Shown here piece by piece: positions 1 through 9,977 of a DNA stretch of 38,579 bases. Numbering within the stretch: position 1 is the stretch's first letter; each line of letters starts with the position of its first letter. The position numbers and the translations under genes are program-made. This stretch comes from Rhizobacter sp. (GTDB lineage: Bacteria; Pseudomonadota; Gammaproteobacteria; Burkholderiales; Burkholderiaceae_C), in contig JAGNWJ010000020.1 of assembly GCA_017986065.1 (NCBI GenBank), forward strand, positions 1 through 38,579, given 5' to 3'. The notes beneath the pieces were generated by a model. That model was not told where the DNA came from and made no database searches. It worked only from the letters and a program-made list of their open reading frames with translations.

Positions 1-63
1 TCCCTGAAGCGCCACCAGATTCAAGATCGGCTCCGCGTCTTCACGACCCGGAGCCGTTTTCAT
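1..63 (-). CDS. Partial unidentified protein (N-terminus only)
   Basis: An open frame starts with ATG at 63 on the minus strand and runs off the left edge. The 21 visible codons begin MKTAPGREDAEP and end LNLVALQG. A purine-rich GAGGG lies about six bases upstream of the ATG, which favours a real start, and it would be divergent from the secreted-protein gene at 131. I do not recognise the family from so short a piece, and it may be spurious. Confidence 0.3.
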   Translation of the reverse strand, partial: MKTAPGREDAEPILNLVALQG

Positions 64-130
64 CTGTGCCCTCGCCACGAGGCCAGGGCAGAGATCGACA
101 ATACGCCACCGACAGCCACTGGACGACACC

Positions 131-520
131 ATGTACCGCTGTATCGCCTTGATCACTTCCCTCACCATCGCCAGCGCCGCACCCGGCTGGGCGCAGGCTT
201 TGCCGACCAGGCTGTTTCCGCAGAACGCACTTCGCGGCGAGGTCACATTCGGCGTGCCGCCTGAGGTGACGCTGAACGGTGCGCCGGCGCGACTGTCTCC
301 AGGCGCACGCCTGCGCGCACAGAACAACATGATGGTGCTGTCCGGCACGCTCACCGGCACCAAGCAGACTGTCCACTACACGCTGGAGAACACCGGACTG
401 ATCAAGGACCTGTGGATCCTGCGCGATGAAGAAAAGGCCAGCAAGCCGTGGCCCACCAAGCCGGAACACACGATCAGCTGGAGCTTCGACCCCGGCACAC
501 AGACCTGGACCAAACCATGA
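131..520 (+). CDS. Small secreted (periplasmic) protein of unknown function
   Basis: A 129-residue protein. The N-terminus is a classical signal peptide: basic MYRC, a hydrophobic stretch and an AxA-type end at about residue 22 (PGWAQA). The mature part contains [14 protein letters not shown] and a later [11 protein letters not shown] segment, then a short tail rich in Trp, Thr and Pro. I recall proteins of this kind directly upstream of miaB in Burkholderiales; no function is known to me. Its stop overlaps the miaB start as ATGA at 517-520, so the two are probably cotranscribed and translationally coupled. Exported protein of unknown role is all that can be said. Confidence 0.75.
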   Translation: MYRCIALITSLTIASAAPGWAQALPTRLFPQNALRGEVTFGVPPEVTLNGAPARLSPGARLRAQNNMMVLSGTLTGTKQTVHYTLENTGLIKDLWILRDEEKASKPWPTKPEHTISWSFDPGTQTWTKP

Positions 521-1860
521 CCTTTTCCGGCGCCGGCAAGAAGGTCTTCATCAAGACCTTCGGCTGCCAGATGAACGAGTACGACTCCGACAAGATGGTC
601 GACGTGCTGCGGCAGGCCGAAGGCTACGAACCGACTACGGACGTCGAACAGGCCGACCTGATCCTCTTCAACACCTGCTCCGTGCGCGAAAAGGCGCAGG
701 AAAAGGTGTTCAGCGACCTGGGTCGCGTCAAGCACCTGAAGTCCAAGGGCGTGCTGATAGGCGTGGGCGGCTGCGTGGCGAGCCAGGAAGGGGCCGCGAT
801 CATCGATCGCGCGCCTTACGTGGATGTGGTGTTCGGGCCGCAGACCCTGCACCGGCTGCCCGAGTTGCTGAACCGCCGCAGCACGCAGGAGCGAGCCCAG
901 GTCGACATCAGTTTTCCGGAAGTGGAGAAGTTCGATCACCTGCCACCCGCGCGGGTCGAGGGCGGAAGCGCGTTCGTGTCGATCATGGAAGGCTGCTCGA
1001 AGTACTGCAGCTACTGCGTGGTGCCTTACACCCGTGGCGAAGAGGTATCCCGACCATTCGACGATGTGCTGGTCGAGGTCGCCGGTCTCGCCGAACAGGG
1101 CGTCAAGGAGATCACGCTGCTCGGCCAGAACGTCAACGCCTATCGGGGCGCGATGGGCCGGGATACCGCCGAGGTCGCCGACCTCGCCCTGCTGATCGAG
1201 TACGTGGCAGAGATTCCGGGTATCGAGCGCATCCGTTACACGACCAGCCACCCGAACGAGTTCACGCAGCGGCTGATCGATGTGTACGCGCGGGTGCCGC
1301 AACTGGTCGACCATCTGCACCTGCCGGTGCAGCATGGCAGCGACCGCATCCTGATGGCGATGAAGCGCGGCTACACGGCGATGGAATACAAGAGCACCGT
1401 GCGAAAGCTGCGCGCAGTGCGGCCCCGTTTGAGCCTCTCGAGCGATTTCATCGTCGGCTTTCCGGGCGAGACCGACGAAGACTTCGAGAAGATGATGAGG
1501 CTCATCGAGGACGTGGGCTTCGACACCAGTTTCAGCTTCGTTTTCAGCCCGAGACCGGGCACGCCTGCCGCCAACCTGCCAGACGACACCTCGCAGGAGG
1601 TCAAGCTTCGACGCCTGCAGCGACTGCAAGCGGCCATCGAGGGCCACGCCCAGCAGATCAGTCAGGCCTTGGTCGGGAAACGTCTGCAGATCTTGGTCGA
1701 GGGGCCTTCGCGCAAGGACCCGGACGAGTTGATGGGCCGAACCATCTGCAATCGGAAAGTCAACTTCAAGGGCGCCCCGCAACTTGTCGGTCAGCTGATC
1801 GAGGTGACGATCACGCAGGCAAACCCGAATTCACTTCGCGGTGAAGCCGCTGGAACCTGA
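517..1860 (+). CDS. miaB: tRNA-2-methylthio-N6-dimethylallyladenosine synthase MiaB
   Basis: A radical SAM methylthiotransferase that adds the 2-methylthio group to i6A37 of tRNAs reading UNN codons. The start is the ATG at 517, giving 447 residues, the usual MiaB length; the open frame continues further upstream, but the canonical N-terminus ([20 protein letters not shown]) begins just after this ATG. The N-terminal UPF0004 domain carries three Cys for the auxiliary cluster ([24 protein letters not shown]). The radical SAM motif is in [18 protein letters not shown], and a C-terminal TRAM-like domain covers roughly the last 65 residues ([12 protein letters not shown] onward). It overlaps the preceding secreted-protein gene by four bases. 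Confidence 0.97.
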   Translation: MTFSGAGKKVFIKTFGCQMNEYDSDKMVDVLRQAEGYEPTTDVEQADLILFNTCSVREKAQEKVFSDLGRVKHLKSKGVLIGVGGCVASQEGAAIIDRAPYVDVVFGPQTLHRLPELLNRRSTQERAQVDISFPEVEKFDHLPPARVEGGSAFVSIMEGCSKYCSYCVVPYTRGEEVSRPFDDVLVEVAGLAEQGVKEITLLGQNVNAYRGAMGRDTAEVADLALLIEYVAEIPGIERIRYTTSHPNEFTQRLIDVYARVPQLVDHLHLPVQHGSDRILMAMKRGYTAMEYKSTVRKLRAVRPRLSLSSDFIVGFPGETDEDFEKMMRLIEDVGFDTSFSFVFSPRPGTPAANLPDDTSQEVKLRRLQRLQAAIEGHAQQISQALVGKRLQILVEGPSRKDPDELMGRTICNRKVNFKGAPQLVGQLIEVTITQANPNSLRGEAAGT

Positions 1861-1890
1861 CCGGGCTTGATTTCCGAGTTCCAGCCCATA

Positions 1891-2163
1891 TCAGCGCTGT
1901 CGGGTGCTCCACCAGAGACTGGCAGCGCACGCGAACACCATGCCGGCGTAGGTGATCATCTTGCCGTCGCGCCCGGAAAACAGGAGGCCCGCGACACAAA
2001 CGATCAGGCTTGCCGCAGCCGCCAAGCCGCACAACCGGATCCAGGACCAGCCGCGCAATTGGCTGCGCCACAGCATTTTGGCCGCCACGGAACTGATGGC
2101 TCCCAGCAGCAGGGCAGGTGCAGCAAAATTGGCGATGTGCCACACGACATCGAAAAGGTTCAT
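1891..2163 (-). CDS. Small three-helix inner-membrane protein, unknown function
   Basis: A 90-residue minus-strand protein starting MNLFDVVWHIANFAAPALLL. It has three hydrophobic stretches (about residues 5-28, 42-62 and 69-85) separated by short basic loops (KMLWRSQLRGW, SGRDGK), which suits a small inner-membrane protein. It lies between miaB (tail to tail) and hemA (head to head). I recall similar small membrane proteins upstream of hemA in Comamonadaceae. No good Shine-Dalgarno sequence precedes the ATG, which lowers confidence. Plus-strand frames across the same stretch lack any recognisable pattern. Confidence 0.65.
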   Translation of the reverse strand: MNLFDVVWHIANFAAPALLLGAISSVAAKMLWRSQLRGWSWIRLCGLAAAASLIVCVAGLLFSGRDGKMITYAGMVFACAASLWWSTRQR

Positions 2164-2276
2164 GGTCGAGAAGGAGCGCTGGGGTTCGATGACGCGGCGA
2201 CAGAAGCGTCCCGGACTTATCCGGTGTTACGCGGTGGGCTGGCTTCGCGGAATGCTGTAAATTTTGCCTGACAGAT

Positions 2277-3599
2277 ATGAGCGTATTCACACTGGGTTTG
2301 AACCACGCCACCGCGCCCATCGACCTGCGCGGACGGTTCGCCTTTTCTGCTGAACAGCTCGCGCCAACGCTGCGGGCATTCCGACAGCGCTTGCAGCGCT
2401 CGCCAGAAGCAGCGCTGGTGTCGACCTGCAACCGAACCGAACTGTACGTTGGCGCCGACGCGGGTCTGGTGGCCCCGGCGCTCGAGTGGCTGGCGGAAGT
2501 CGGCGGGATGTCGGGGTCGGCCTTGCGCGAGCACGCGTATGTGCTGGAGAACGAGGCCGCCGCCCGGCATGCATTCCGGGTGGCGAGTGGCCTGGACTCG
2601 ATGGTGCTGGGCGAGCCGCAGATCCTTGGACAGATGAAGCAGGCGGTGCGGGAGGCGGACACCGCAGGCACGCTCGGCACCACGTTGCATCAGATGTTCC
2701 AGCGGTCCTTCGCTGTGGCGAAGGAAGTGCGCACTTCGACCGAGATCGGTTCGCATTCGATCAGCATGGCCGCCGCCTCGGTGCGGCTCGCTTCGCAACT
2801 CTTCGAAGACCTGTCCGAACTCAAGGTGCTGTTCGTCGGCGCAGGAGAGATGATCGAACTGGTCGCCACCCACTTCGCCGCCAGAAAACCCCGGGCCATG
2901 GCGCTGGCCAATCGCACCCGTGAACGCGGCGAAAAGCTCGCCAGCAAATTCAACGCCGAAGTGCTGCCGCTGTCCGACCTGCCCCAACGTCTTGGCGAGT
3001 TCGACGTGGTGATTTCCTGCACCGCGAGCACGCTGCCGATCATCGGACTGGGCGCGGTCGAACGGGCGCTGAAGGCGCGACGGCGGCGGCCGATGTTCAT
3101 GGTTGACCTCGCGGTCCCGCGCGACATCGAACCCGAGGTCAGCCGCTTGTCTGACGTCTACCTGTACACCGTGGACGATCTCTCGTCGCTGGTACAGATC
3201 GCCGGCGAAAAGCGGCAGGCGGCTGTGCAGCAAGCCGAGGCCATCATCGAGACCGGCGTCCAAGGCTTCGTCAACTGGCTGGGGCAACGGGGAACGGTGC
3301 CCTTGATCCAGGCGCTGAACGCTCAGGCTGACGAGTGGCGCGCGGTCGAGATCGCACGGGCCCGCAAGATGCTGACCAAGGGCGAAAGCATCGAGGCCGT
3401 GCTCGAATCGCTGTCGCGTGGCCTGACGCAAAAGATGCTGCATGGAACCCTGGTCGAATTGAATGCCACCGACGTCGACAGCCGCGCCGACTTGACGCAC
3501 ACCGTTTCGCGCCTGTTCCTGCGAAACAGCGGCAGCACGACCCGGCGGCAACCAGCGGCTGGTTCGAACGCTCCCGATCCCGACCCTGCCTTGCTGTAG
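2277..3599 (+). CDS. hemA: Glutamyl-tRNA reductase HemA
   Basis: Reduces glutamyl-tRNA(Glu) to glutamate-1-semialdehyde with NADPH, the first committed step of C5-pathway tetrapyrrole (heme) synthesis. The 440-residue product begins [18 protein letters not shown]. The catalytic cysteine is C51 in [12 protein letters not shown], followed by the family signature around [18 protein letters not shown] Rossmann NADPH-binding segment appears as [13 protein letters not shown] near residue 190, and the C-terminal dimerisation helices follow [15 protein letters not shown]. The length is slightly above the usual 415-430. It is followed by prfA and prmC, a common order in which heme and translation-termination genes travel together. 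The leader holds an AT-rich stretch (TGTAAATTTTG at about 2256) that could be a -10 region, but I cannot place a convincing -35. Confidence 0.97.
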   Translation: MSVFTLGLNHATAPIDLRGRFAFSAEQLAPTLRAFRQRLQRSPEAALVSTCNRTELYVGADAGLVAPALEWLAEVGGMSGSALREHAYVLENEAAARHAFRVASGLDSMVLGEPQILGQMKQAVREADTAGTLGTTLHQMFQRSFAVAKEVRTSTEIGSHSISMAAASVRLASQLFEDLSELKVLFVGAGEMIELVATHFAARKPRAMALANRTRERGEKLASKFNAEVLPLSDLPQRLGEFDVVISCTASTLPIIGLGAVERALKARRRRPMFMVDLAVPRDIEPEVSRLSDVYLYTVDDLSSLVQIAGEKRQAAVQQAEAIIETGVQGFVNWLGQRGTVPLIQALNAQADEWRAVEIARARKMLTKGESIEAVLESLSRGLTQKMLHGTLVELNATDVDSRADLTHTVSRLFLRNSGSTTRRQPAAGSNAPDPDPALL

Positions 3600-3696
3600 C
3601 GCCACATCGCCGGCCGGGCGACTTGTGGAGCACGCGCCGGAACTGGGCGGCACCGCCGGTACCCATTGAACGGCAGCGCCGCAAACCCGGATCCCG

Positions 3697-4794
3697 ATGA
3701 AAGACTCCCTTCGACAACAGTTCGAGCGTCTGGCGCTGCGGCTCACAGAGCTCGAGGCAACCCTTGCGGACCCATCCGTGGCCGCCGACATGCAGCGTTT
3801 CAGAGCGCTGAACCGCGAGTACTCGGAAGTGGAAGGCGTGGTGAGCCTCTTTCGGCAATACGAGGCCTGCGAGCTGGATGCGTCGTCGGCCCGCGCCATC
3901 CTGGAGCGCTCAAACGACGACCCCGAGATGGCTGAGTTGGCTCGCGACGAAGTCATCGCCGCAGAAGCCGAGGCCGAACGCCTGCATCAGGCACTTCAGG
4001 CCGCGCTGCTGCCACGCGATCCGGACGATGCGCGCAACGCCTTCATCGAAGTACGCGCCGGAACGGGCGGCGAAGAGTCGGCCCTGTTCGCAGCCGACAT
4101 GGCGCGCATGTACCTGCGTCACGCTGAACGCCACGGCTGGAGAACCGAAGTGATGTCCGAGAGCGTGTCCGACCTCGGCGGTTACAAGGAGGTGGTCATC
4201 CGGATCGAGGGGGAAGGCGTGTATGGCCGACTCAAATTCGAATCTGGTGGGCATCGCGTGCAACGGGTTCCCGCCACCGAGACGCAGGGACGCATACACA
4301 CCAGCGCCTGCACGGTCGCCGTGCTGCCTGAGTCCGATGCCGCAGAGGAGATCCAGCTCAATCCAGCCGAACTCCGCATCGATACGTTTCGTGCCAGCGG
4401 AGCAGGTGGGCAGCACGTCAACAAGACCGACAGCGCGATACGCATCACGCACCTGCCGACCGGACTTGTCGCGGAATGCCAGGACGATCGTTCGCAGCAC
4501 CGCAACAAGGCCAAGGCGCTGGCCGTGCTCGCCGCGCGACTGCGCGACAAGGACCGGATCGAGCGTGCGGCAAAGGATGCCGCCACGCGCAAGGGCCTGA
4601 TCGGCACCGGCGACCGCAGCGATCGCATCCGCACGTACAACTTCCCTCAGGGCAGGCTGACCGATCACCGGATCAATCTGACGCTGTACAAGCTGCAATC
4701 GGTGCTCGATGGCGACCTCGACGAGGTCATTGCGGCGTTGCAGGGCGCCAGCGCGGCAGAGCAACTGGCCCTGCTCGAAAGCGGCGACGCGTGA
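3697..4794 (+). CDS. prfA: Peptide chain release factor 1
   Basis: Recognises UAA and UAG stop codons and triggers peptide release on the ribosome. The 365-residue protein has the N-terminal helical domain (about residues 1-110), the codon-recognition loop with PAT at 192-194 ([13 protein letters not shown]) and the GGQ tripeptide at 237-239 in [16 protein letters not shown], the site methylated by PrmC. The PAT tripeptide marks RF1; RF2 has SPF. The C-terminal [16 protein letters not shown] is also typical. The start follows hemA by 97 bases, and the stop overlaps the prmC GTG start. Confidence 0.98.
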   Translation: MKDSLRQQFERLALRLTELEATLADPSVAADMQRFRALNREYSEVEGVVSLFRQYEACELDASSARAILERSNDDPEMAELARDEVIAAEAEAERLHQALQAALLPRDPDDARNAFIEVRAGTGGEESALFAADMARMYLRHAERHGWRTEVMSESVSDLGGYKEVVIRIEGEGVYGRLKFESGGHRVQRVPATETQGRIHTSACTVAVLPESDAAEEIQLNPAELRIDTFRASGAGGQHVNKTDSAIRITHLPTGLVAECQDDRSQHRNKAKALAVLAARLRDKDRIERAAKDAATRKGLIGTGDRSDRIRTYNFPQGRLTDHRINLTLYKLQSVLDGDLDEVIAALQGASAAEQLALLESGDA

Positions 4795-5675
4795 TCGCTA
4801 CAACTGCAGGGCCATCGAGTTCACGCGACGGGCTCTCCATCTCGCGAGCGCTGACGTCTGCTGCGGCCCTGGGTGTCGATCGACTGGATGCGCAGTGGAT
4901 GCTCGAGAAACTCTTCGGGCAGCCGCGGTCTTGGCTGATCGCGCACGGAGATGCACTCCTGAGCGAAGTCCAACGATTGCAGTACGTCCACTGGCTGGGC
5001 CGTCGCGCAGCAGGCGAGCCACTGGCCTACCTGTTCGGTGAAAAGGAGTTCCATGGGCTTCAGTTGCAAGTCGGACCCCGGGTTCTGATTCCGCGCCCGG
5101 ACACCGAGACGCTGGTCGACTGGGGCCTGGAGTTGCTGTGTGGTGACCTGTCGGACATCGAGGAGCCGCTGGTCGTCGATCTGGGAACAGGCAGCGGAGC
5201 CATCGCGCTGGCGATCAAGCATCGCTGCGCAGCAGTGGCCATGACCGCTGCAGATGTCAGCGGACCCGCACTGGAACTGGCCCGCGCCAATGCTTCAGCA
5301 CTTGGAATATCCGTTGAACTCGTGCAAGGCGATTGGTGGGCAGCTGTACCGGGGCGACGTTTCGATCTGTGCCTGGCAAATCCGCCCTACATCGCTCCCG
5401 ATGACGAACATCTGCTCAGACTGCAGTACGAGCCGCAGAGCGCCCTGGTTTCCGGCGGCAACGGTCTCTCGGATCTCTACCAGATCATCGATGGCGCGAC
5501 GGACCACCTGACGGCCGGTGGCTGGTTGATTCTGGAGCATGGGCACAGCCAGGCACCAGAGGTTCGTCTGCGTCTGACCGGCGCCGGGTTCGTGGACGTG
5601 CAGACGCGCCTCGATCTGTCTGGTCTGGAACGCTGTACCGGCGGCCGGCTAGGCAACTGCAGACGGAGTGCATGA
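4791..5675 (+). CDS. prmC: Release factor glutamine methyltransferase PrmC
   Basis: SAM-dependent N5-glutamine methyltransferase acting on the GGQ glutamine of release factors. I chose the GTG at 4791, overlapping the prfA stop as GTGA, which gives 294 residues; the open frame extends far upstream inside prfA, but that part is not PrmC-like. The N-terminal helical substrate-binding domain is followed by [13 protein letters not shown] (about 99-111), the SAM-binding [11 protein letters not shown] (130-140) and the catalytic NPPY at 197-200. The coupling to its substrate gene prfA is the usual arrangement. The next coding region is about 190 bases away and shows no link. Confidence 0.95.
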   Translation: MIATTAGPSSSRDGLSISRALTSAAALGVDRLDAQWMLEKLFGQPRSWLIAHGDALLSEVQRLQYVHWLGRRAAGEPLAYLFGEKEFHGLQLQVGPRVLIPRPDTETLVDWGLELLCGDLSDIEEPLVVDLGTGSGAIALAIKHRCAAVAMTAADVSGPALELARANASALGISVELVQGDWWAAVPGRRFDLCLANPPYIAPDDEHLLRLQYEPQSALVSGGNGLSDLYQIIDGATDHLTAGGWLILEHGHSQAPEVRLRLTGAGFVDVQTRLDLSGLERCTGGRLGNCRRSA

Positions 5676-5865
5676 CGCATCTGGCGCAACTCGATGCTTG
5701 ATACTTGTTTGCAATTGCTGACATTCACCGGGCAGCACATAGCGGAGTGAGCCTGTGCCGGCAGGCGGTCTCGTGAGGGATTACGCAACAGCGCCTCACC
5801 GGAAGTGCGGGAAGGCCGTAGGATGAGGCTGCAGATACTTGCTTCATCGACTCCGGAGCACGACC

Positions 5866-6453
5866 ATGCGAATCAGATGTCTAGAGTTCGCCAGCGTGGC
5901 CCTAGCCCTCTCCAGCGCACCTGTCTGGTGCCAGGAGGGCCAAGGGCTGGACGCTTCAACGAGCACGTGGCTCGCCGGCCAATGGCAAGCGCGGGTCGCA
6001 CTCGCCCACGCGTCGACTCACTCCAGTTTCTCCGACCCCTACAACATCGCAGCCCACGCGCACGGAGCGCAATGGCCAGGGCGCGGCGTCCTGGGCGACT
6101 TTTTCTTCCAGTCGGCAGCGACAGGCACAGTGCCCGCCACTTTCAGTGGATTCCGCGCCACCAGTGGATTGATCGTCAGTCCGCGCAGTTTCGGCGCCCC
6201 GAGTTCGCCCAGCGCTTTGCTGGGCGGAAAGAACAACGACGGCAGTGCGTTTCCCTACCTCGGTATCGGCTACACCGAACTCCCTGGCCGCACCGGCTGG
6301 GGATTCAGCGCGGATTTCGGCTTGATGGCGATGAACCCGCGATCGACGGTCAAGTTCGGAAGCGCCCTGACGGGACCGCAGAGCATCGACGAACTGCTGC
6401 GGGACCTGCGGCTCTTGCCGCTGCTCCAAGTTGGAGTCTCATACTCGTTCTGA
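5866..6453 (+). CDS. Outer-membrane beta-barrel protein, unknown function
   Basis: A 195-residue exported protein. The ATG at 5866 is preceded by CCGGAG about seven bases upstream and opens a signal peptide (MRIRCLEFASVALALSSAPVWC, ending near WCQEG). The mature part has alternating short hydrophobic and polar segments rich in Gly, Ser and aromatic residues. It ends LLQVGVSYSF, with the C-terminal phenylalanine recognised by the BAM complex. YLGIGYTELPGRTGWGFSADFGLMAMNP resembles beta-hairpins of small OmpW/PagP-sized barrels, but I cannot assign it to a named family. It stands alone: 190 bases separate it from prmC and 91 from grxD. Confidence 0.75.
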   Translation: MRIRCLEFASVALALSSAPVWCQEGQGLDASTSTWLAGQWQARVALAHASTHSSFSDPYNIAAHAHGAQWPGRGVLGDFFFQSAATGTVPATFSGFRATSGLIVSPRSFGAPSSPSALLGGKNNDGSAFPYLGIGYTELPGRTGWGFSADFGLMAMNPRSTVKFGSALTGPQSIDELLRDLRLLPLLQVGVSYSF

Positions 6454-6544
6454 GGGGTGCCGTGCAACGACCGGACTCCGGTCAGGGCTGCGCTTTCTCG
6501 TGTAATCTCGCGCCTCTTCAAATTTGCCTTTGCGGGGACTCACC

Positions 6545-6856
6545 ATGAACGACGTTCACAAGCGAATAGACGATCTGGTCAAGGGAAATGCGGTGGTCCT
6601 GTTCATGAAGGGGACCGCTCAATTCCCGATGTGCGGCTTTTCCGGCCGGGCCATCCAGATATTGAAGGCCTGCGGCGCCACCGACGTGAAGACCTTTAAC
6701 GTACTCGAAGATGAAGAAATTCGCCAAGGGATCAAGGGATATGCGAACTGGCCCACGATTCCGCAGCTTTACGTTAAGGGCGAATTCGTCGGTGGTTCAG
6801 ACATCATGGCCGAGATGCATGAGGCCGGAGAACTTCAGGCCCTGCTGAAGAGCTGA
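6545..6856 (+). CDS. grxD: Monothiol glutaredoxin GrxD (Grx4)
   Basis: A CGFS-type glutaredoxin that binds a [2Fe-2S] cluster with glutathione and takes part in iron-sulfur cluster delivery, often with BolA-family proteins. The ATG at 6545 gives 103 residues. The active-site CGFS begins at C30 within QFPMCGFSGRA. The glutathione-binding WPTIPQLYVKGEFVGGSDI is intact, including the cis-Pro. Length and start match the family. A GCGGGGAC stretch upstream of the ATG is a fair ribosome-binding site. Placement after prfA-prmC and before ubiX is common in Burkholderiales. Confidence 0.97.
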   Translation: MNDVHKRIDDLVKGNAVVLFMKGTAQFPMCGFSGRAIQILKACGATDVKTFNVLEDEEIRQGIKGYANWPTIPQLYVKGEFVGGSDIMAEMHEAGELQALLKS

Positions 6857-6875
6857 GCACTCCAACCGATAGCGC

Positions 6876-7466
6876 GTGTATTCAACCGCAGGCACCGAGA
6901 CGCACCGCCCTCGGATCGTGATCGGTGTGTCGGGTGCCACCGGAGCGGTCTATGCCGTACGCCTGCTCGAGCGTTGCCGGCTTGTCGGGTGCGAGACCCA
7001 CTTGGTCGCCAGCCCGGCAGGCGTACTCAATGTTCACCACGAGCTCGGCCTGGACCGGAAAGCGCTCGAGCGATTGGCGGATCATGCCTACAGCCCCGCA
7101 GACGTCGGAGCGCCAATTGCCAGCGGGTCCTTCGCCACGCACGCCATGGTGATCGCACCCTGCTCGATGAAAACCCTGGCTGCCGTGGCACACGGGCTTT
7201 CCGACAACCTGCTGACCCGTGCGGCTGATGTCACGCTGAAGGAGCGGCGGCGCCTCGTTCTGATGGCACGCGAAACTCCTCTCAATCTCGCGCATCTGCG
7301 CAACATGACTGCTGTCACCGAGATGGGCGGCATCGTTTTCCCGCCCCTGCCTGCCTTCTATTTGAAGCCAGTCAGCGTCGACGAAATGGTCGATGAAACC
7401 GTGGAGCGGGTACTTGCGTTGATCGGCGTTCAGGCCGCCTCTCCCAAAGCGTGGTCAGGCCTCTAG
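6876..7466 (+). CDS. ubiX: Flavin prenyltransferase UbiX
   Basis: Makes prenylated FMN from FMN and dimethylallyl phosphate, the cofactor of the UbiD decarboxylases used in ubiquinone synthesis and aromatic acid decarboxylation. The product is 196 residues from a GTG start 19 bases after grxD. The N-terminal phosphate-binding GVSGATGAVYAVRLLE lies at about 17-32, with APCSMKTLAAVAHG and the RRLVLMARETPLN segment characteristic of the family downstream. The ten residues before RIVIGVSG are not conserved, so a slightly later start is possible. It ends 15 bases before the converging lytic transglycosylase gene. No ubiD is visible in the window. Confidence 0.94.
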   Translation: MYSTAGTETHRPRIVIGVSGATGAVYAVRLLERCRLVGCETHLVASPAGVLNVHHELGLDRKALERLADHAYSPADVGAPIASGSFATHAMVIAPCSMKTLAAVAHGLSDNLLTRAADVTLKERRRLVLMARETPLNLAHLRNMTAVTEMGGIVFPPLPAFYLKPVSVDEMVDETVERVLALIGVQAASPKAWSGL

Positions 7467-7481
7467 GCCCTTGACCTGATG

Positions 7482-8096
7482 TCAGGCAGACATCACATCC
7501 CATTGCCGGCGGGCACCAAAGACAAGATTGGGATACTCCGCACGCCCCCGGCTGCCGTTATAGCGGCCCAACGCAAGGAATTGATCTCCACGCTCGATGT
7601 CGAGGTAGTGACGAAGGATCACGCAGCCGAATCGCAGGTTGGTCTGCATGTGGAACAGGCTGTCCACATTGCCGTCACCGATCAGACGGGCCCAGAACGG
7701 CATGACCTGCATGTAGCCACGGGCTCCAACACTGCTGATCGCATACTTGCGAAACGCGCTCTCGACCTGGATCAACCCCAGGACCAGGGTCGGGTCCAAT
7801 CCCTTGCGCTTGCTCTCGTACCAGACCGTTTCCAGAAACGCGACCCGGGCTTCATAGTCAACCTTTCGCCTCTTCAGGCGATCGCTGGCCGCGCTCAACC
7901 AACGCAGGTAGGCCAGGCGCTGGTCCATCGTGTCGAACGATGGTTTCGGGGGGGCGATATCGCTAACCGCCGCAGAGAGCGCCGTTCGCACCGCATCGGC
8001 CAACTGCTCTTCAGCCTGACCGCCCGCCCGCGCCTGCGGGCACCGGACCGCAGCAGCGAGACCGGCAATCAAGAGAGAGCGCCGTCGCAACGTCAT
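7482..8096 (-). CDS. SLT-family lytic transglycosylase, periplasmic
   Basis: A peptidoglycan-cleaving transglycosylase of the goose-lysozyme-like SLT fold. The ATG at 8096 overlaps the proS stop (TCAT at 8093-8096 on the plus strand), giving 204 residues. It starts [19 protein letters not shown], an export signal with a basic run before the hydrophobic core. The catalytic domain has the proposed catalytic Glu at E112 in [27 protein letters not shown], the ES...GA.G.MQ.MP signature, and later [12 protein letters not shown] and [10 protein letters not shown]. It is short and lacks LysM or other wall-binding modules. Linkage to proS is a recurring betaproteobacterial order without obvious functional meaning. 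Confidence 0.9.
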   Translation of the reverse strand: MTLRRRSLLIAGLAAAVRCPQARAGGQAEEQLADAVRTALSAAVSDIAPPKPSFDTMDQRLAYLRWLSAASDRLKRRKVDYEARVAFLETVWYESKRKGLDPTLVLGLIQVESAFRKYAISSVGARGYMQVMPFWARLIGDGNVDSLFHMQTNLRFGCVILRHYLDIERGDQFLALGRYNGSRGRAEYPNLVFGARRQWDVMSA

Positions 8097-9838
8097 GGAA
8101 CCAGTTTGTCCAGCAACAGGCCATGTACATCTGAAAGCGGCACCGGGGTGGACTGAAGGTCCTGCCGCCCCTGGTACTCGACCATGTTCTCCTTGAGGCT
8201 GCGCTCGCCGATCGCGACCCGATGAGGCACGCCGATGAGTTCCCAATCGGCAAACATCGCACCAGGGCGTTCGCCTCGGTCATCGAGAACCACATCGACA
8301 CCGGCCTCCCGCAACGAAAGATACAAGTCGTCCGCCGCCGCCTTCACGTTGGGGAATCGGTCGTAACCGACCGGGCAGATCACGACAGCAAACGGTGCAA
8401 TGGCCGCGGGCCAGATCATTCCGCGATCGTCATGCCGCTGCTCGACTGCGGCCCCCAGGATGCGAGTCACGCCAATCCCGTAACACCCCATCTCCATCAG
8501 CTTCGGCTTGCCGCTCTCGTCGAGAAACGTCGCCTTCATTGCCGCGCTGTACTTGGTACCCAGGTAGAAGACGTGACCCACTTCAATGCCTCGCTGGAGG
8601 GACAACTCGCCCTGCCCGTCAGGGGACGGATCGCCATCCACCACGTTGCGGATGTCAGCGACGAGGTGAGGTTCTGGCAGGTCGCGTACCCAATTCACTC
8701 CTGTCAGGTGAAAACCTTCCTCGTTCGCGCCACAGACGAAATCGCTCATTGCTGCGACCGTGCGGTCAGCAATGACCTTCACCTGATTCGACACTCCGAC
8801 CGGACCCAAGTATCCGGGCTTGCATCCGAAATGCTCGCCGATCTCTGCAGCCGTGGCGAAACGATGCCCCGTGTTCAGGCCCGAAAGTTTGCTGACCTTG
8901 ACCTCATTGAGCGCATGATCGCCGCGAATCAATAGCAGCCAGATGGTCGTTCGGGTTCCTGCGTCGGCAGGCAGGACGTCGTCCGTCGCGAGCACGAGCG
9001 ATTTGACGGTTGACTGGAGCGTGATACCCAGAAAGGCCGCCACGTCTTCACAGGTCGATTTTTGGGGTGTCGAGGCCTTGCCCAGCGCCTGCGTCGCGGC
9101 AGGACGAACGTCATCCAACAACACCGCCTCAGCCAGTTCCACATTGGCTGCATAGCTTGACGTGGCGCAATAGGCGATCGCGTCCTCGCCGGTGTCGGCA
9201 ATCACTTGGAACTCGTGAGAACGGTCCCCGCCGATCGCACCGGTGTCTGCAGCAACAGCGCGAAAGGTCAGGCCCATGCGTTCGAAGATACGCCCATAGG
9301 CAGCGTACATCGCGTCGTAACTCTTGGCGGCCGAATCAACGTCCCGATCGAACGAGTACGCGTCCTTCATCGTGAATTCGCGCCCGCGCATCACGCCGAA
9401 CCGCGGACGGCGCTCATCGCGGAACTTTGTCTGAATATGGAAAAAGCTTTTCGGCAATGCGCGGTAGCTGCGCAGTTCCTGGCGGGCGATGTCGGTAATG
9501 ACCTCTTCACTCGTGGGCTGGATCACGAAATCGCGGTCGTGCCGATCTTTGACACGAAGCAGTTCCGCCCCCATCTTGTCAAAACGACCCGTCTCTTGCC
9601 ACAACTCAGCAGGTTGAACGAGTGGCATCAGCAACTCCACGGCGCCCGCGCGGGACATTTCTTCCCGAATGATGGTTTCGACCTTGCGAATCACTCTGAG
9701 ACCAATCGGCATGTAGGTGTAGATCCCGGCGCTCAGTCGCTTGATGAACCCGGCCCGCAGCATGAGCTTGTGACTGACGACTTCGGCGTCGGCAGGCGCT
9801 TCCTTGAGCGTGGAAATGAAGAACTGGGAAACTTTCAT
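8093..9838 (-). CDS. proS: Prolyl-tRNA synthetase, bacterial type with editing domain
   Basis: Class II aminoacyl-tRNA synthetase charging tRNA(Pro). The 581 residues start [15 protein letters not shown]. Motif 1 is in [25 protein letters not shown] and motif 2 in [25 protein letters not shown]. The inserted YbaK-like editing domain (INS) covers roughly residues 235-400, including [13 protein letters not shown]. Motif 3 is around [15 protein letters not shown], and an anticodon-binding domain forms the C-terminus. The presence of INS marks the bacterial long form. The stop overlaps the start of the transglycosylase. The gene is divergent from rppH. Confidence 0.98.
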   Translation of the reverse strand: MKVSQFFISTLKEAPADAEVVSHKLMLRAGFIKRLSAGIYTYMPIGLRVIRKVETIIREEMSRAGAVELLMPLVQPAELWQETGRFDKMGAELLRVKDRHDRDFVIQPTSEEVITDIARQELRSYRALPKSFFHIQTKFRDERRPRFGVMRGREFTMKDAYSFDRDVDSAAKSYDAMYAAYGRIFERMGLTFRAVAADTGAIGGDRSHEFQVIADTGEDAIAYCATSSYAANVELAEAVLLDDVRPAATQALGKASTPQKSTCEDVAAFLGITLQSTVKSLVLATDDVLPADAGTRTTIWLLLIRGDHALNEVKVSKLSGLNTGHRFATAAEIGEHFGCKPGYLGPVGVSNQVKVIADRTVAAMSDFVCGANEEGFHLTGVNWVRDLPEPHLVADIRNVVDGDPSPDGQGELSLQRGIEVGHVFYLGTKYSAAMKATFLDESGKPKLMEMGCYGIGVTRILGAAVEQRHDDRGMIWPAAIAPFAVVICPVGYDRFPNVKAAADDLYLSLREAGVDVVLDDRGERPGAMFADWELIGVPHRVAIGERSLKENMVEYQGRQDLQSTPVPLSDVHGLLLDKLVP

Positions 9839-9921
9839 CGAGGCGGCCGCATCGGATTCGGGAAAAAGGTGGGATGGCTGGGCGCAAGGGCCGAGCGCTT
9901 ACCGGCACGCAAGTGGAGGGT

Positions 9922-9949
9922 TTGCGTTACGCCGGCTCGGTGCAATAAT
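9922..9949 (+). promoter_or_regulatory. Candidate sigma70-type promoter for rppH
   Basis: TTGCGT at 9922-9927 is separated by 16 bases from AATAAT at 9944-9949, about 28 bases before the rppH ATG. This sits in the divergent intergenic region between proS and rppH. A second AT-rich hexamer, GATAAT at 9959-9964, is an alternative -10 but would leave almost no leader. The call rests on hexamer similarity only. Confidence 0.4.
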
Positions 9950-9977
9950 GAAAATAACGATAATTTTGGAGTCGATT

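Noticed and set aside
376..1782. 468-codon minus-strand frame over miaB
   Set aside because: Antisense shadow of a certain gene; no motifs and no upstream ribosome-binding site.
2217..3956. 579-codon minus-strand open frame across hemA and the start of prfA
   Set aside because: Spans two certain genes and has the Arg/Gln/His-rich composition typical of antisense frames in high-GC DNA.
5676..5865. Small RNA or riboswitch in the prmC to outer-membrane-protein gap
   Set aside because: Only a five-base-pair hairpin (GCCTG/CAGGC, about 5753-5768) is visible; no known riboswitch motif or clear promoter-terminator pair.
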